A program made the position numbers and the translations under genes. A DNA stretch of 64,000 bases from Agelas oroides (lineage: Eukaryota; Porifera; Demospongiae; Agelasida; Agelasidae): contig OX422204.1 in the NCBI GenBank assembly GCA_949130485.1, positions 3,906,015 to 3,970,014 on the forward strand, in the 5' to 3' direction. Under the pieces are notes generated by a model that saw nothing but the letters and a program-made list of their open reading frames with translations, did no database searches and was not told the DNA's origin. Below, piece after piece: positions 10,420 through 23,851 of the stretch; position 1 is the first letter of the stretch, and every line of letters begins with the position of its first letter.

Positions 10420-13400
10420 TCAATTCTCAGGTGCTTGATTCTGTGATAAAGCAGACTCCAGTTCTGTAATCCTCCTTCTAAGATTCTCTATTGTTTTATC
10501 TTTATCCACTGAGTCATCACTCATATTCAGTATCTTGTTGTTAATGTGAACAGTACTCATAGTAGCTGCATCTGCCCTGTCAAAGATGCTGTCACCCTGG
10601 GGGTCACTGTAGATGGCCACCATCTGGGACAGAAGTGATCATACTTAATGATACTAACAAGGAAAGTCTCAGTCATGCTGGATTTTACCAAGCTACTACG
10701 GTATTGCATGATGTGAAAAATTGCAGCATCGTAGTACGCTGAGTTGTTAAGTATTTTCTGATGTGCAGATTTTATCACCACCACGCTACACAAGTCTGTT
10801 GCTGCTGAGTTGTTAATGAAGTTGTTGGTTCCGAGATTTGTATCATGCCTTTACATGTGGTTAGTCATCCACTACCTCTATCAACAAAGCTAGGCCAGAA
10901 TGAGACTACACCTGTCCAGCCTCACACTTTGTATGGTAAAGTGTCTTGGTAATTGCTGATGATCAATGGCGCAAGTATGTGTACAACAGTAGTATTCTTG
11001 CTCAAGATGAAGTAACTACTTTGCAGAAAGTAAACGCAGCCCTCTGGCTAATATATAATCATTCTCTCAAGCTATGCATGATAGCAGCCACTTCATGATA
11101 ATGATTGTACCTACCTTGGGAACAAAGACAAGTCCCAGGATGACAGTAGTACCAATGAAGAACCCAGTGCAGAAGAGAGCAGGAAACACATTGACAAAGT
11201 CCTTCAGGGAGTAGGTAGCGACAATAATGACTGCGAGCACAATGCTGGTCACATAGGTGGCTGCTGCAATGTACTTGGAATCATTAAGTCCCTTGACCTT
11301 CACCTTGCGAGTTGCAAAGGCAAAAACAAGAGCAATGACCTGCAGCACCATTTTGTAGCCATACAGGACACCCAGGAAAATATCCCTGGCTGTGGAGCTG
11401 CAGATATATGTGAAGTAGAGAGTGACAATTTCACGTTCCTGGGAGGAGAAATAGATAAAAAGTGCAGATGAAAATTACTGAGAGAAGAAAATGTATAGAT
11501 ATAAGAGTGAATGGTAGATTGCTTATATATCAGCCTACCCCTTCCACATTCATCAGGTATTCTCTGTTGGGAACTAGGATAGCTGTTAGATTTCCCTGGA
11601 CCCCCTCCACAATGGTATAGACCAGGAGAATTATCACATCTACCAACACCAACACCAGTACTCCTAGACCTAGGTACCTGTCCTGTAAGGGCTGTATGTG
11701 TATGTGTGTATAGATGATATCCACAAGCATTGTTCAAATCAACAAATTGTGGTAAGCAATTCAACATCAGCTTACCTTACTTATGTGTATGTGTGTATAC
11801 AGAAGGTATCCATTGGGCCACTCTGAATTAATTGTTTGTTTGAACTAACCCGACAGACCTGAAGTTTTAAAAGTGCCTCATAGTTGGGTAATAATTGTTA
11901 TATGCACCGCCTCAAACATTTTAGCACAAGTAGGATAAAATTGTTTTTTTAGGCTACCGTTTCAGAGCTAAGCTGCCACGTTTAATACATCCGGTGGGCC
12001 TAAATAAAATATTACCCGCCCGACCGACCGACCCAACATTCTTGTGGTCATGTTAGTTCAAACAAACAATTAATTCAGAATGGCCTTAGAGCAAAATATC
12101 AGCTTATACATCAACAACTCAGGATATACATGTTCGTAAAAAATGGATTGATGATATGCAGTTGCCAAGTTACTTGTGCATTATAAGACAATGGTTGTCA
12201 AACGATGTATTTAATGCTCAGTTATTTGTTGATAAAAAAGGACCAGCCAGGATTCAAACTGAGCCACTGCAGCTCTGGCACTGGAGCAGAGAATAGATGG
12301 CATAGAGCTTTTGTTCCAAGGAGGAATGTTTTTAAGTCAGCCCCTAATGGCGTTTTGACAGCACATCCAAAGTGGCTGCTAATCGATACCTAGTTTGCTG
12401 GAGCTGCAGCAAACAGACCTTCAGTACTCAATACAGTGAGTGCTTTGGCATTTACCATGCAGAGTAAAGCCTACAACAAGGAGATCTTGCCTGCAAATCG
12501 AACTGTGTCTATAGATATATCCTCAGCTGCAATGCTAGAGCTCGAGTAGCTCAGTTAAGAGCATCTGACTGATGTTCAGAAGACAAATCCTGACTGGATC
12601 TCAGTGTCTTTTTCTGCCAAGACTATGGTTGTACAATGGAACTCAACTTACATAGTCAAACATTTTAAGCTCGGTGTTGTTGAAGATGAAGTACACTCTG
12701 GTCATTTTAGCAAGGATGGTGCCATAGCACAGGGAGTATCCCAGTGCAGTCAACCATGGAGTGACCTGTGAGAAGTGTGTGCATGTATGCCAAATACGCC
12801 AAAATTAGCTTGGTATTTTACTTAGTTTTGGGATATACTCTCTCTTACAATAAAGTTCCTTGCAAAGAATAATTATTTATTATGTTTTTATACATGCACC
12901 ATTAGCATACCATTGCCTCAACACCAAATTTTATATTATAATACACAGTGTAAATGAAGAGCTTTGTAAAGGATCAACATACGTGCTTTTTTGAACTGTG
13001 GAATCCACTGTGTGAAACAATCATCATGGTAAAGGGTATTCATAATAGTAGTTGTAGGTTTGATGATGGAGGTGAAAATAAACGCAGGGAGCCTGGCTTG
13101 TGCTGCCATGCAATGCTCTGACATGCACTGAGTAGGTAACAGCCAGCCGCCACATTCCGTAGCTCAGTTGTCAGAGCAGTGACAGCTCATGCCAAGGGGC
13201 CTGAGTTTAATCCCCAGTGATTGCTGGGTTTTCCAAGTGAGTACTGGTTTTTACTCCTCTTATAACATCAAATCTACCTTTGTTTTTAGCTGAGCCAGAA
13301 ATAATATTGAACTGATGAAGTTCTGAAATTGCTCAGAACATTTCCACATAGCGAAATCCACAATTATGAATGATAGACTCAGAGTAGCATACATTGCACA

Positions 13401-16400
13401 GTGCAGCCACAGCCTGGGGGTTAGTGGTAGGGATGATGAAGAAATAGATGTCCATGTACAAAATGACTGCTCCACATCCTATTAAGTAGTTTAGGTTGTA
13501 GCTGCTGAGACGAATCAGCCTGAGGAGAATAAAGATCATGCATGTGGACAGTTATGTACCAACAAAATTAACATTAATATGATTCTTAATATTCCCATTT
13601 GGCAGTCACAATAGATGGATCAAAAACCTTTTATAGCAACATACTTCCTGTTTCTGAACATGCAGTTGAATATGAGGCATGCCACAGCAAAGGCGATGCC
13701 TGCAGTATTCAGGATGGAGAAGATGACAGTGAGGGAAAGATGTACTGACACCACGTCTTCCGAGGGAACACCATCATATGGAATTTCACCTCCTGGAAGT
13801 CAACAAAGAAGAGTGAGTGAGAGTTACCAACTTCCCGTACATACACAAGGTAGACAACCATAACACCTAAACATGAAACAGTGGAAGTGTTTCTCCCATC
13901 CCTCATAACCCACCTGGCCATGAGTTCTCCTCCTCCCCAGGTAGGTAGGTAAACTGGTAGTTCCTATTCACACTACCTATTACCACTAATCCAAGTCCTT
14001 TCTCTGTGATACAAAGTGTGTATGGTAGTAGAGTAAGATATAGTATATGTTGCATAAAACCAGGTCACCAAGTGCGTTATACCAGCACTAGCTGCTCTAT
14101 ATTTGGTGCAAACTATACATAATCAGGGCTGGAACAGCTCATCTCATGATTACTTGCAGGCTGATATATCACAGTAGCTGGTCATGTACCACAAATTTGG
14201 CCATTTGCAGCATACATTTTCTGCAAAATATCACCAGCTGATTCCCATTCATACTGACAATAATTACTCACTGCTCACTTACACAAGTTTAAATCTACGA
14301 GCAGAATTGGCTGCCAAACTCCAAACGAAGCCATTGTGTAGCCATTGTTTCTAAGCAAGATTTGGTGCTCTTGCAACATTAAGGAAGCCCCTGGATTCCA
14401 ACTTTTTATTTTACATTGATCAACTATACCTGTCACTCATATAAATATCTGCTTTTTAGCTCCTTCACTTCACCTTTAATCAGGTAATGTAGTACATTGT
14501 AGGTTAATGATTCTTGGAAGCTCAACCGTTCTTGAAAATTTCAATGAACACTCAATGCTGAAATGTGAGGCTGTATTCCTAAGATTTTGGTACAAACATG
14601 TTACTAATCAGGGCTTGGACACTGGAGCTCAGCTTTTATGGCCATGGCTTACACTTAGCAACAATTGCATTCTGTAGCTTTTTCGTAATTTCAAATTAGA
14701 TCTTATTGGTTAGAAGTCATGTGATTATAAATGGAATTATGCCTACCCTGATATCTGTATTGGTAAACCTGCAATTTTTTTGCTTCTCGTATTCCATCAA
14801 TGGAGTTAAACGACACCAAACCCTGCAAAGGTTAAGGAGATTGTGTGATAATTATGACTTGATCTTTGAAGCACATTGGAAAGTTATTCAGCAGTTACAC
14901 CACAGAGAGAGACAAACAAGCATCCAAACTTCCTCTCCCTCCCCTCTTCACTCTCTCTACCCTACTCCCTCTTTTTTCCATCCTTCCCCTCTCTTCCTCC
15001 TCTTCTCCTCTCTTTCCCTCCCACCCCCTTCACTCACAGTGATTCCATTAAAGTTCATTGCCTGCACATGTCTGAATGTCACCTCCAATAGTGCACTGTT
15101 ATTGTAGGAGAAACGATCCAGGGGAAATGTGCCATTGCCCTGGAGTCCAGCAGCTTCCCACACCTTGGCATTCAGAGTTGAGTTCTCTTCAAGTTCTAAA
15201 GAACAACAATGTACTATGATCATGTCTTTTTCTGACTGACTGACGAAAACAGACACACAACCTTACCAGTGATGGTCCTATTGAGTGCAAAGGCTAGGGT
15301 CCACGTGGCATCATAGCAGTGCTGTGCATACTGATCTATTTCATTCTTGTCCAAATTGAGTGAGGAAGAGTTTCTGTGAGCTGTGTAAGCAGCTTGGTAC
15401 TCAAAGCCATTCTGGAAGGAGGAAAAGCAGGGCTAGAGAAAAAGTCCAATAAGATTTCTAATGGTTGACTGAAGGAGGAAAAAGAGAGCTACAGAGATTT
15501 CTATATAGTAACAGGTCTATTGCTTGACTGGAGCACAAGTATCCTACAAACACAAGACTATATCTTAGGAGTTATGAAGCCCTAGGCTATTCAAGACATG
15601 ACTATAGCCAATTAATTAACTCTCACTGGGTGAGGAGGTTTCTTTGAACTCCAAGGCAAAGCCAAGGAGTTAATAAAACCTCACTGAGCTGGCATTTAGA
15701 CTTGATTAGCATGGACCCTTATCTATTTCATATTCAGCTGCTGGCCTGGTTGCCATGGTTATGGAAAGTCTAACACACTGGCAGATGAGAAATTACACTC
15801 ATAACAAAACTGACTCACAATGTCTGTGTCGGTGATAACACTTAGATTTGTAAGGAATTCATCCTGGAGTACAGCTAGTGTGTATGGTATAACACTCTCG
15901 CGCTGTGCTGGAGTACACTCATCCCCCTGCACCTCCTCTGCAAACCACCTGTCTTCATACCAGCCATAAGTAAGGAACATGTAGCGAGGGTAGGTCATGT
16001 TGTATTTGTAGGCCTGGGCATTTGGGGAGGAGGTGGAAGGAGTGCAGTGTAGCAGAAATTAAGTGTGGAAATGTGAACAATGAAGGGCCAATCAATGAAC
16101 AGCTTCCTGCAAAAAGGCAGGCCTACATAGATATAGATATTGTGGGGAGTCATGGGACACATTTCCTGTGAACATCAGGAAAATTGGAGGGGAGAAGAAA
16201 AATCATACTCAAACTAATATCACTAAGTAACAGTCTGGTTGATAGCATGCACATAGACCTCTTATTGTATTTATCTTGCATTACACTTTCATGGAGGACA
16301 ACAGAGTCATCAAATGAACCAAGTGTTTCCCAGTCCAAACAGGCTGTTAGCTGCTGCACACATTGATATCGCTCATGATGTGGCAAATTTTGTTAATCCA

Positions 16401-17901
16401 TTTATGACTCTGGGTCAGAAGCACACATGCAACTGGATGACACGTTGTACCGTAGTTATTCAAATAAAACACATTATCTACTCTAGTGCAAGAAATTCAA
16501 TTCTCGGATTTATGGGTGGATCCAACTTAGCGCAAGCTGCCACTAATTAATTTTGGGTTGATCCAGTTTAGCCAATACCAGGAATGACCAGCGAAAGAAT
16601 CTTCGGTACAGGAGCGCCTACCATCGAAGAAAGAGCCTCCCAGACGCTCCACCAAGACGACACAATAGCGAGCTGGAATCCCGTACGTTAACCGTTTGCC
16701 CATCCCCCTATTTAATATTATGATAACTCCACCCATTGAGCCCCACCCCCAATTTGTTTAGTAAATTGAATATTCATAGCACTGTGAATGCCCATAGCAC
16801 TATGTGGCAACCAAAAGGGTACTCCCCTAAAGACCAGTGTTTTTTATGAGCATACCAAAAACAGTAACTGCCCCATCCATTTGAGCCATAAATGCCCCAT
16901 CCATGTAAGTCATAAATGCCCCACCCATTTAAGTCATAAATGCCCCACCCATGTAAGTCATAAATGCCCCATCCATGTAAGTCATAAATGCCCCACCCAT
17001 TTAAGCCATAAATGCCCCACCCATTTAAGCCATAAAATGCCCCACCCATTTAAGCCATAAAATGCCCCATCCATTTAAGCCATAACTGCCCCATCCCCAT
17101 CTCCATTTTATGGTTTTAACTTCACACTTTATGTATGCGTGAAATTTTTAACATCGACGTGCCAGTGGTGTTGGTGCTCCCCCACTCGACACACAACCTC
17201 TCAGTTGTCTCAGTCAGTTTACTTTGTGACAACAAAGGGCGGTCAAGAACAATTTCCAGGAGAAAGAGTTATCCCATAACTGTTCCACTTTGGTGTTTGT
17301 AAGACTGTTGCTGCAGCTGCTGCTGTCTACCAAGAACCTCACTTCTTGAGAACTGAAGGCCAAGGAACTCTTTGCATTTCTGTTTTACCCAAAAATTCTT
17401 CGCTTTGACCTCATTGCAACGCATGATCTAATCTAACGCAAGAATTAAATTCTATTCATCTAACTTAATGCATGCCCACTCAAATTATTTAATTTGCATG
17501 CGTTTTATTCGAATAAATACAGTATGCATTATGCAACATGCTATTATACATGTCTTACATAATATAAGCTATTGCTGCTTGGCACTGATATTCCTCATGC
17601 CCTGCTATCATCTCATAAGGGAGATATGGCTGATGTATGCATGTTCTATGATAAGCAAGTGTAGAGTTTGAGTTTGCATACTGAATGACCATTCTGGTTT
17701 GTTTTATGTCGTATTGATGATTAATAATGCCACATTTCAGTATGCTTATGCAAGTGTCCTGCATTACTGTTGGAACCGCAATGATACAAATAATGCTGTC
17801 AACACAGCTGTCGGCTGTATTACCTTGCACATGAGCTGTTGCGCATATTCAACATATGAGGCAATAATAAATACTCTTGCTTGAGGATCAAAAGCCTGTA
17901 T

Positions 17902-17986
<85 letters not shown>

Positions 17987-20900
17987 GGTGGGTGGGTAGG
18001 TGGGTGTGTGCTAGCAATTGCCGACATTACAATGCATTGCTTTCCCAGTATTAGTGAAGTAAGTATGTGGAAGATCTTGGCTAAATACAATTTTACTCAC
18101 AAAGGGTTGTTCACCCAATCCTCTGATGCCATCTTCAGTATCGAATGTAGCATCAGCAAAATTGATTCCTTCTTCTGTCAGCAAAATTTTCAGTCGACTC
18201 ATGGTCTGTGGATGTTTATGTGAAGGTGTGTAAATGATTATACCTGGTACATGTATGTTTTGTGTGTGTACCAGGTGAGAGGCAGGGCCCAACTTCTTTT
18301 AAAGCAATACACTATTTGTAAATCTATAGAGTTGTATTGATCAATATCAAATAGTTGTTGCCAGCACTTGCAACACACTGGAAAGTCTTATACAGTGCAT
18401 TTCAACCTCCAAAATTTAATTGTTCTGCGTCTTATTTGCTTTGGACAGTTGTCTAATCAGAAAAAAACCTGTGTGTTGCACTTTCAGTTACAAAAGATAA
18501 ACTATACAAGAAATGTGCATCTTAGCAACAGAAGCTAAAGCTATATATATTGGAGCACAAACTCCTTATTAAGATACAGCTGCACATGAGCTTACCACAG
18601 TAAACAAGTTTTCATCTTGTTCAATGAAGGCCACCTTCTTCCACCTAAAGTGCTTGATAACACCAAAAAAACCTATTGCAAGTTCGGCCTCTGTTGCTAA
18701 CATCTGGAAGTAGTACCGGAACCTCTGGTGATTGGCTAGCTCAGTGGAGGAGGACGCACAGGAAAACTGAACAGGGAGAATGTGCTTGAAGTGGACAGAT
18801 GATTTCCAGCCCTCCAGTAATACACAATTTCACTGTTGAATTACCTGTGTGATATTGTAGTAGTGAGATATCTCAGCAGTGGGTTCTGTGGCAACTGAAC
18901 ATCCTGAGCCAATCCAGCTGATCTTCACGGGGTCCTGGACAATCTGCTTGAAGAATGCATCCAGTGCCACTGTCCTGTTGCACTGCAGATGGAGGATCAT
19001 TCATGTAACTTACTTTCCATATTGTATGTAAACACCAAAGCTAAAACTGGAATGTCATTGCCAACTAAACATGTGTTCTAGTTTTCAAAACACTGCTAGT
19101 GCAATGATATTACAGCAGAACTGTGGTTATGCAATGTTGTAGTAAGCTTTACACTGAAGCACTAGCTGGCTTACAACATGAAGGATTTCATAAGAACAAA
19201 ATTACTGTCAAATGTTCACCAACACAAGGATTCAGATATGCACATGGACATGTGGGGGAAAAATCAATGATGCATTTTCAAGTGCATTATTCCTAGAAAA
19301 CAGGGGAGTTTAAATTACTACAGAGTTCAATTTATTGGAATGTATTCCCCCACACTACCAACTTTGCACTCAACTAACAATAGCTACTACCACAAGTAAA
19401 GACTGCCTTTGAGTCAACCAGAATAATAGTATATGCAGTTTACATGATGGTGTTGTCTGTTGAGAAAAACTCTTCCTGTAGCTGCATTACTCACAAACAA
19501 GCAGAGGATGACAGAAATTATGCTGACTGTTGCTCTCCAACAAAGGTGCACAATGTGGCAACACAATTGTCACTCAGACACACCCCACGAATCATGATAA
19601 AGCATCTCACTAGCTGCCATGCACCATATAAATGATAAAGGAGTAGAAACCATTACATGGATGCATTACCCTCTCCTTAGATGTTCTACTGTAAAGAACT
19701 CGTAATGTTCTTGTGAAAGCCCATGATAGTTATGATAACATTGCTAATACACTGGGATCATCATTGGAGTTGAATTTGGATTAAAAGTAAATTGATGCTG
19801 TTGCCTTCATGGAATAGAATAAACAAATGTTTCATAAGTTGAAGCCCTTCACATACATCTTCTTTAATGTAGTGTACACTATACAGTTGTCCAAAACATC
19901 AGATCAAAGGCTGAATTTGATCACTAAAATCAATGATATATACTTGATTATAGTGTATAGTGATGATGAAAGCTGCATAATTGTAAAAACATTGATTTAA
20001 TCATATGAAAGATAGTAAACTATCAATTCACATGTGAAAAACTATGTTGCTAGCTAGAGACCGTATAAACAACACCTGGGTGATACTTTAATAATCGGAT
20101 TTAGGACAAGGATTACTACCAATGGTTTTTCTTGAAAGTCTGTCAAGTAGCTTTGATCTTCTTTGGTTAACTCAGTCTTTTCCTTCCAAAGACCTACTTG
20201 GCTACATTGGGGCATCTCTACCATGACCATGCACCCAAGGTTCCTCCAGAGCCAGATACGTAAGATGAAAGGAACACCAAACCTCTACAAGAATGTCATA
20301 TTAAGGAGATGCTGAATCCAACTATTTGGAAGCAGCTGTTGAACTTCATGATATGGCATACAACACTTGCATGCAGTACTGAAATGTTTTACTCATTTAT
20401 TAATACACAGTGGTTGGTAACACTCAAGGTTACTAGTAACAAGACTTGACAGGCAGTGAATAGCTCAGTTAGTGAAAACAATCAGACTCAAATAACTAGT
20501 GAAATGAATAGCTCAGTTAGTGAAAACAATCAGACTCAAATAACTAGTGAAATGATTAGCAATATTAAGCAATAGCAACACCCTATACTTGGACCACCAA
20601 CCTATACAAAAAAACTAGGTTCTGTGAGTATTATGGGGTGGAGCTAGTACTTTCATAGAATGCAACTCAAGTGTTACATTACACCCCAAATGGAAAGAAA
20701 GAAAAAAGCTGATGGAAGAAAGTAAAGGCCACACAAGTTCAGTGTGCACAGTTGCAGGACTTGTGTAAACTCTGTATTTAGTATGTGATCACAGTGTTTG
20801 CCAACTGCACTGAGTGGCTTCACCATCCAGACTTCTAGAGTCTAGCTTCTGTACATGCTTGGATGAGCAACTACATGTTTGAAAATTGTACAATGTATTC

Positions 20901-23235
20901 TTTCCACTTGGGGTGCAATTAGCCTCGACAGAGAAAAAAAGAAAAGAAAAAATTTGAAAAAAAAAAAAAAAAAAATCGCCAACAGGACCAGTGTCATAAA
21001 CTTTTTGGGCCCCCTTTAGAATGGGGCCCCATGGGGCCCCATTTTATTAACATTATGGGGCTCCCATCGGGATTTTGGGGCCCCCTTTGAACTTGCGCTT
21101 TTGGCGAGGTGGGAAGTAGCGTATGTCTATCCCATGCAATCATGTCAGAATCTGCCAAGCATAGTATAGAAGGAAGAAGGGTAGAGCAGTGTTTCTATTC
21201 AGGAACTCACTATGGAAAGTGTTACCACGGACAAGCCAGATGCGTCACTCACTTCCGACAACGAGCATCTAGGATCATCATCGACTGCAAACGGTTTCAG
21301 CGTTATCCACAGCTACCTTAGCAAGCGGAGCTATCCGAGGTGTCTGTGTGTGACAGCCTTTCAGTTTCAGATAGCCTATCATAGCAGCTGGTGAACCCCC
21401 GCAACATACATTGACTACAACCAAAGCGCAGTGTGAAGGCTGTAGCACTTGGTTCCATTTTAGTGCGTAGGTTTATGTAGTAGCTCTGACACTGATATAA
21501 ACTGGAAGCGTTCCACTTGTTCTATGTACTGATGTCATAAGATTCTGTTTCTTGTTAGATGTAGCCATTTAATAGGTCAACACACTCTACATAATTTCTA
21601 CTTACAATTAACCAGAGTCACCGACTATAACATGATGTATGGGGGCCCCAAAATGGGGGGGGGGGGGCATGACACCAGGAATGAAGTGACTGTAGAAGGT
21701 GACTGCCCTGACCTGTATCTGCCTCTTGCACTGAGTCTGCAACTCTAGCTACAGGATCTCAAACTCCCTGCCAAAACCTTCACCTCTGGTTTTCTGTCGC
21801 CTCTACTAGCCTACCACCACTGCTGTACAAAAGGTTATGGTGCGAAGAAACCCAGGAGGAAGCAAAAATGTGGAAAAGCCAAGCAACAGGCAATCCTAGC
21901 ACCATCAGTGCCCACACTAAGTCAGTGTTGGCTCCCACTAATGCTCACTGCAGCCCTTAAAGTGTTATGCCTCCTCCAAACTCTACACCTAAGGCAAGTG
22001 TGACCCACATATAGATCTAACAGCTTGCGTTGATGACCAATACAAAGTCAAAGATGGTGTTCATGCTGCTCCAATGATGAAAGCAGCTGGACACCAGTTG
22101 TGAGCAGAAGAAAGGAAGGGGACCTGTTCCTCATTAATTTATTCAACACAGATTTCCACCTGTCAGTGATCACCCAGTTCATCATTTCATCTCTGAAAGT
22201 GACTCTGGATCTGATGACCTAGACTTGGATACTGTGATCATTACTGCATGGAGCTAATTTAGAGGTCAGTTAATTGAAAAGGCTCCTGGTTTAGCAATGA
22301 AGACCCCCCAAAATACAATAGCCACCCAGAACAAGAACCAGACTGAAGAAGTGACCCAAGTTATATTATGCGTACTAGATATTTGCAGGTGCACGAAGGG
22401 TGGTTTTGTAAAGTGTGTCTCCTGCAAGACTAGTGCTGTATTGGCGTAAAAACATTGCAAAAGTATGATGAAGTTTTGTGCACTTGAAGATTGCCCAGAT
22501 TATTCACCCACAGATACCTACGCATAATATACATGCACATAATCTACCTGTACAATCTTTGGCCCGAGAGACTGGTGGTTCAAGGTCTAGACTACTAGTG
22601 ACCTAAGTTAGCTGACTAGGACTAGGGTACATGCTCAAATTTAGCTACATTGCTAATTCATTTTGCTCAATAAGTGAGTTTTCTTCATGCATTGAAGTAC
22701 TAATTAGCAACTGCAACTTGCTCACCGTAAGTGGACCACGACACTAACAAATATATGTTCAGATTGATTCCTCTGGTCCGTGATTACATATCGTAGTCTG
22801 TATATTATGAATGGATATAGCTATAGCATTAGCTTTCACTGAGTAACCCTGCACACACGTGTCGCAACACACGATGTAGCTAGCACAAACCTGGGAGTCT
22901 GTCAGAGTGTAGTGCAACTGGTAACCCGGTAGGATGGTTGGATCACTGTTGATTTGGTCGAGAGCTGCCTGAACTCCAGGTATAGTTCCACTGCTTCTAT
23001 AATCTCCGCCAAAGGACATCATCAGAGCGAAATACAACGACTTGATCCCTACCGAAGTCTCTCCAGAGGGATCAATACCTGGGTACACTTGGAGGTAGTA
23101 TGGCGAAGCGACGACGAGGCTTTCGTTATCAGTCTGAGCATGAGGCACAACGTTAGCCAGGGCTGCAAACACAAGTACAAGGAAAGTGAACGAACAGCCG
23201 GACGGGACGTGTCGTTGATTATTCGATGCATCCAT
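10420..23235 (-). CDS. Receptor gene B: complete GABA-B-like class C GPCR, 854 residues
   Basis: Seen: 16 exons on the minus strand, in transcription order 23235-22891, 18982-18845, 18766-18596, 18205-18101, 17895-17824, 16013-15819, 15411-15267, 15195-15038, 14822-14747, 14003-13914, 13792-13645, 13519-13393, 12765-12652, 11691-11539, 11438-11115 and 10623-10420. Lengths sum to 2565 bases, an open frame with stop. The start was chosen because a hydrophobic signal peptide (residues about 14-34) follows directly. Residues about 45-490 form the two-lobed ectodomain ([33 protein letters not shown]). Helix 1 lies near 500-545, helices 2-4 at 548-679, helices 5-7 at 679-787 (LYGYK, LNDSKYI, FVPK). 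The tail 788-854 has a coiled coil like that pairing vertebrate GABA-B subunits. Inference: may dimerise with a paralog. GABA itself is doubtful because some ligand residues differ. The first donor is an unusual GTTTGT, shared with gene C. Confidence 0.93.
12536..12615 (+). mobile_element. tRNA-derived SINE, diverged copy
   Basis: GAGTAGCTCAGTT.AAGAGCATCTG is followed by AAATCCTGACTGGATCTCAG and a T-rich tail TGTCTTTTTCTGCC. Same family as the minus-strand copy at 8301. It lies in a gene B intron. Confidence 0.6.
13157..13232 (+). mobile_element. tRNA-like SINE head, second subtype
   Basis: CCGTAGCTCAGTTGTCAGAGC (box A-like) and GAGTTTAATCCCC (box B-like) are spaced as in a tRNA, followed by GATTGCTGGGTTTTCC. 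It is too degraded for a functional tRNA and lies in a gene B intron. Confidence 0.5.
16448..17524. mobile_element. Inverted-repeat element, TTTATTCGAATAAAACGC family, copy 2 (about 1.08 kb)
   Basis: Left end TACCGTAGTTATTCAAATAA, right end ..GCGTTTTATTCGAATAAATACAGTA. It shares internal blocks with the copy at 32390-33655 (GGTTGATCCA, CCTCTCAGTTGTC, GGGCGGTCAAGAACAATTTC). A minisatellite occupies 16865-17093. Gene B intron. No transposase frame was recognised. Confidence 0.6.
16865..17093. repeat. 24-bp minisatellite, about ten units
   Basis: The unit is roughly CCCCACCCATTTAAGCCATAAATG. The unit length is a multiple of three, so long repetitive frames appear on both strands (Gly-Trp-Gly-Ile-Tyr type); they are not genes. 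Confidence 0.9.
17898..18008. repeat. TG microsatellite followed by GGGT repeat
   Basis: About 80 bases of (TG)n, then (GGGT)n. On the minus strand this is a CA tract ending next to the acceptor of exon 17895-17824 of gene B. Confidence 0.95.
18983..22890. other. First intron of gene B
   Basis: A 3.9-kb intron between the signal-peptide exon and the next coding exon. It holds a 48-bp tandem duplication near 20461-20556, a G/C-rich inverted-repeat element (20975-21676), and a stretch at about 21700-22250 with patches that look like decayed coding sequence but no usable frame. No internal gene is supported. Confidence 0.6.
20975..21676. mobile_element. GTGTCAT-ended element rich in GGGGCCCC
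   Basis: The left part reads CAGTGTCATAAACTTTTTGGG, then several GGGGCCCC blocks. The right part reads GGGGCCCCAAAATG, a G run and CATGACACC, the rough inverse. Similar GGTGTCATAAA sequence occurs near 61005. The interior has short frames without a recognisable domain. Confidence 0.4.
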
Positions 23236-23336
23236 AATCTGAGGCGTTGTAGCTCTACGACAGAGATCCGTTTATTGACATCCCTTACGCTGCTTCCCCG
23301 CCCCTACGGATCTCAGTATAACGCAAGAGCGCATGA

Positions 23337-23344
23337 TGACGTCA
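23337..23344. promoter_or_regulatory. CRE-like palindrome upstream of gene B
   Basis: The perfect 8-bp palindrome TGACGTCA lies about 100 bp before the start codon of gene B, within GATGACGTCAT. Gene C has GATGACGTAAT at nearly the same distance. bZIP (CREB/ATF) proteins bind this motif in animals; a regulatory role here is inferred from position and conservation between paralogs. Confidence 0.45.
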
Positions 23345-23728
23345 TTGTTGGTGTAGTCTCGTGGCCAGACCCCACCCTCGCCTCTGTACTGTTAATTTAG
23401 TCTCGTCCCCAGACCCCACCCTCTCACGAGGAGAAACGGTCTGGTGAACCAAGTCGAATTTCTTGGGCTAGCACACGCTTTTGCGACAATGTAACCTAGC
23501 AACGATCAAAATATTTTGCAGCCAACCCGCTCAAAACCCTTGCTCGAGGAACCCTTACACTAATCTGGAACCGTACTAACTTTTCTTCCTAGTTCTCCCC
23601 CTTTGTCTTCCTAGGTAGATCAACATTGACGTCATGCATGTGATAAAATCTCACAGACATTTTGGTGTGCTGTAGACAACCAAAACCTGAACAGTAGGAA
23701 GGCCTGGGAACAAGGCGAGCACACATAC

Positions 23729-23851
23729 ATTGATTAGATGTTTAAACCACTGAGAGTGACTACCAGCAACTGGTAGAGACCAGTAATCTCCAGCCAGGTA
23801 GACCCTTGATCTTGCATCCAGTTGGAGTGGCTCTGTTAGAAACTCTGGAAG
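23729..23851 (-). CDS. Orphan candidate exon, 41 codons, unknown gene
   Basis: On the minus strand a strong pyrimidine-rich acceptor (CCTCCCCCTCCCTTTTCAG) is followed by 123 open bases and a GTATGT donor. The peptide contains RSRVYLAGDYWSLP. The stretch YLAGDY resembles the C-terminal FAD-binding motif of flavin amine oxidases and desaturases, but this is a weak resemblance. It lies about 500 bp upstream of gene B on the same strand. No partner exon was found nearby, so it may be a relic of a displaced gene or an untranslated gene B exon. Confidence 0.35.

Noticed and set aside
16774-17060. Repeat protein with Gly-Trp-Gly-Ile-Tyr units
   Set aside because: The 24-bp minisatellite is a multiple of three, so it stays open in several frames; no other coding evidence.
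21700-22260. Possible decayed transposase in the first intron of gene B
   Set aside because: Patches look codon-like, but no continuous frame and no recognisable motif.
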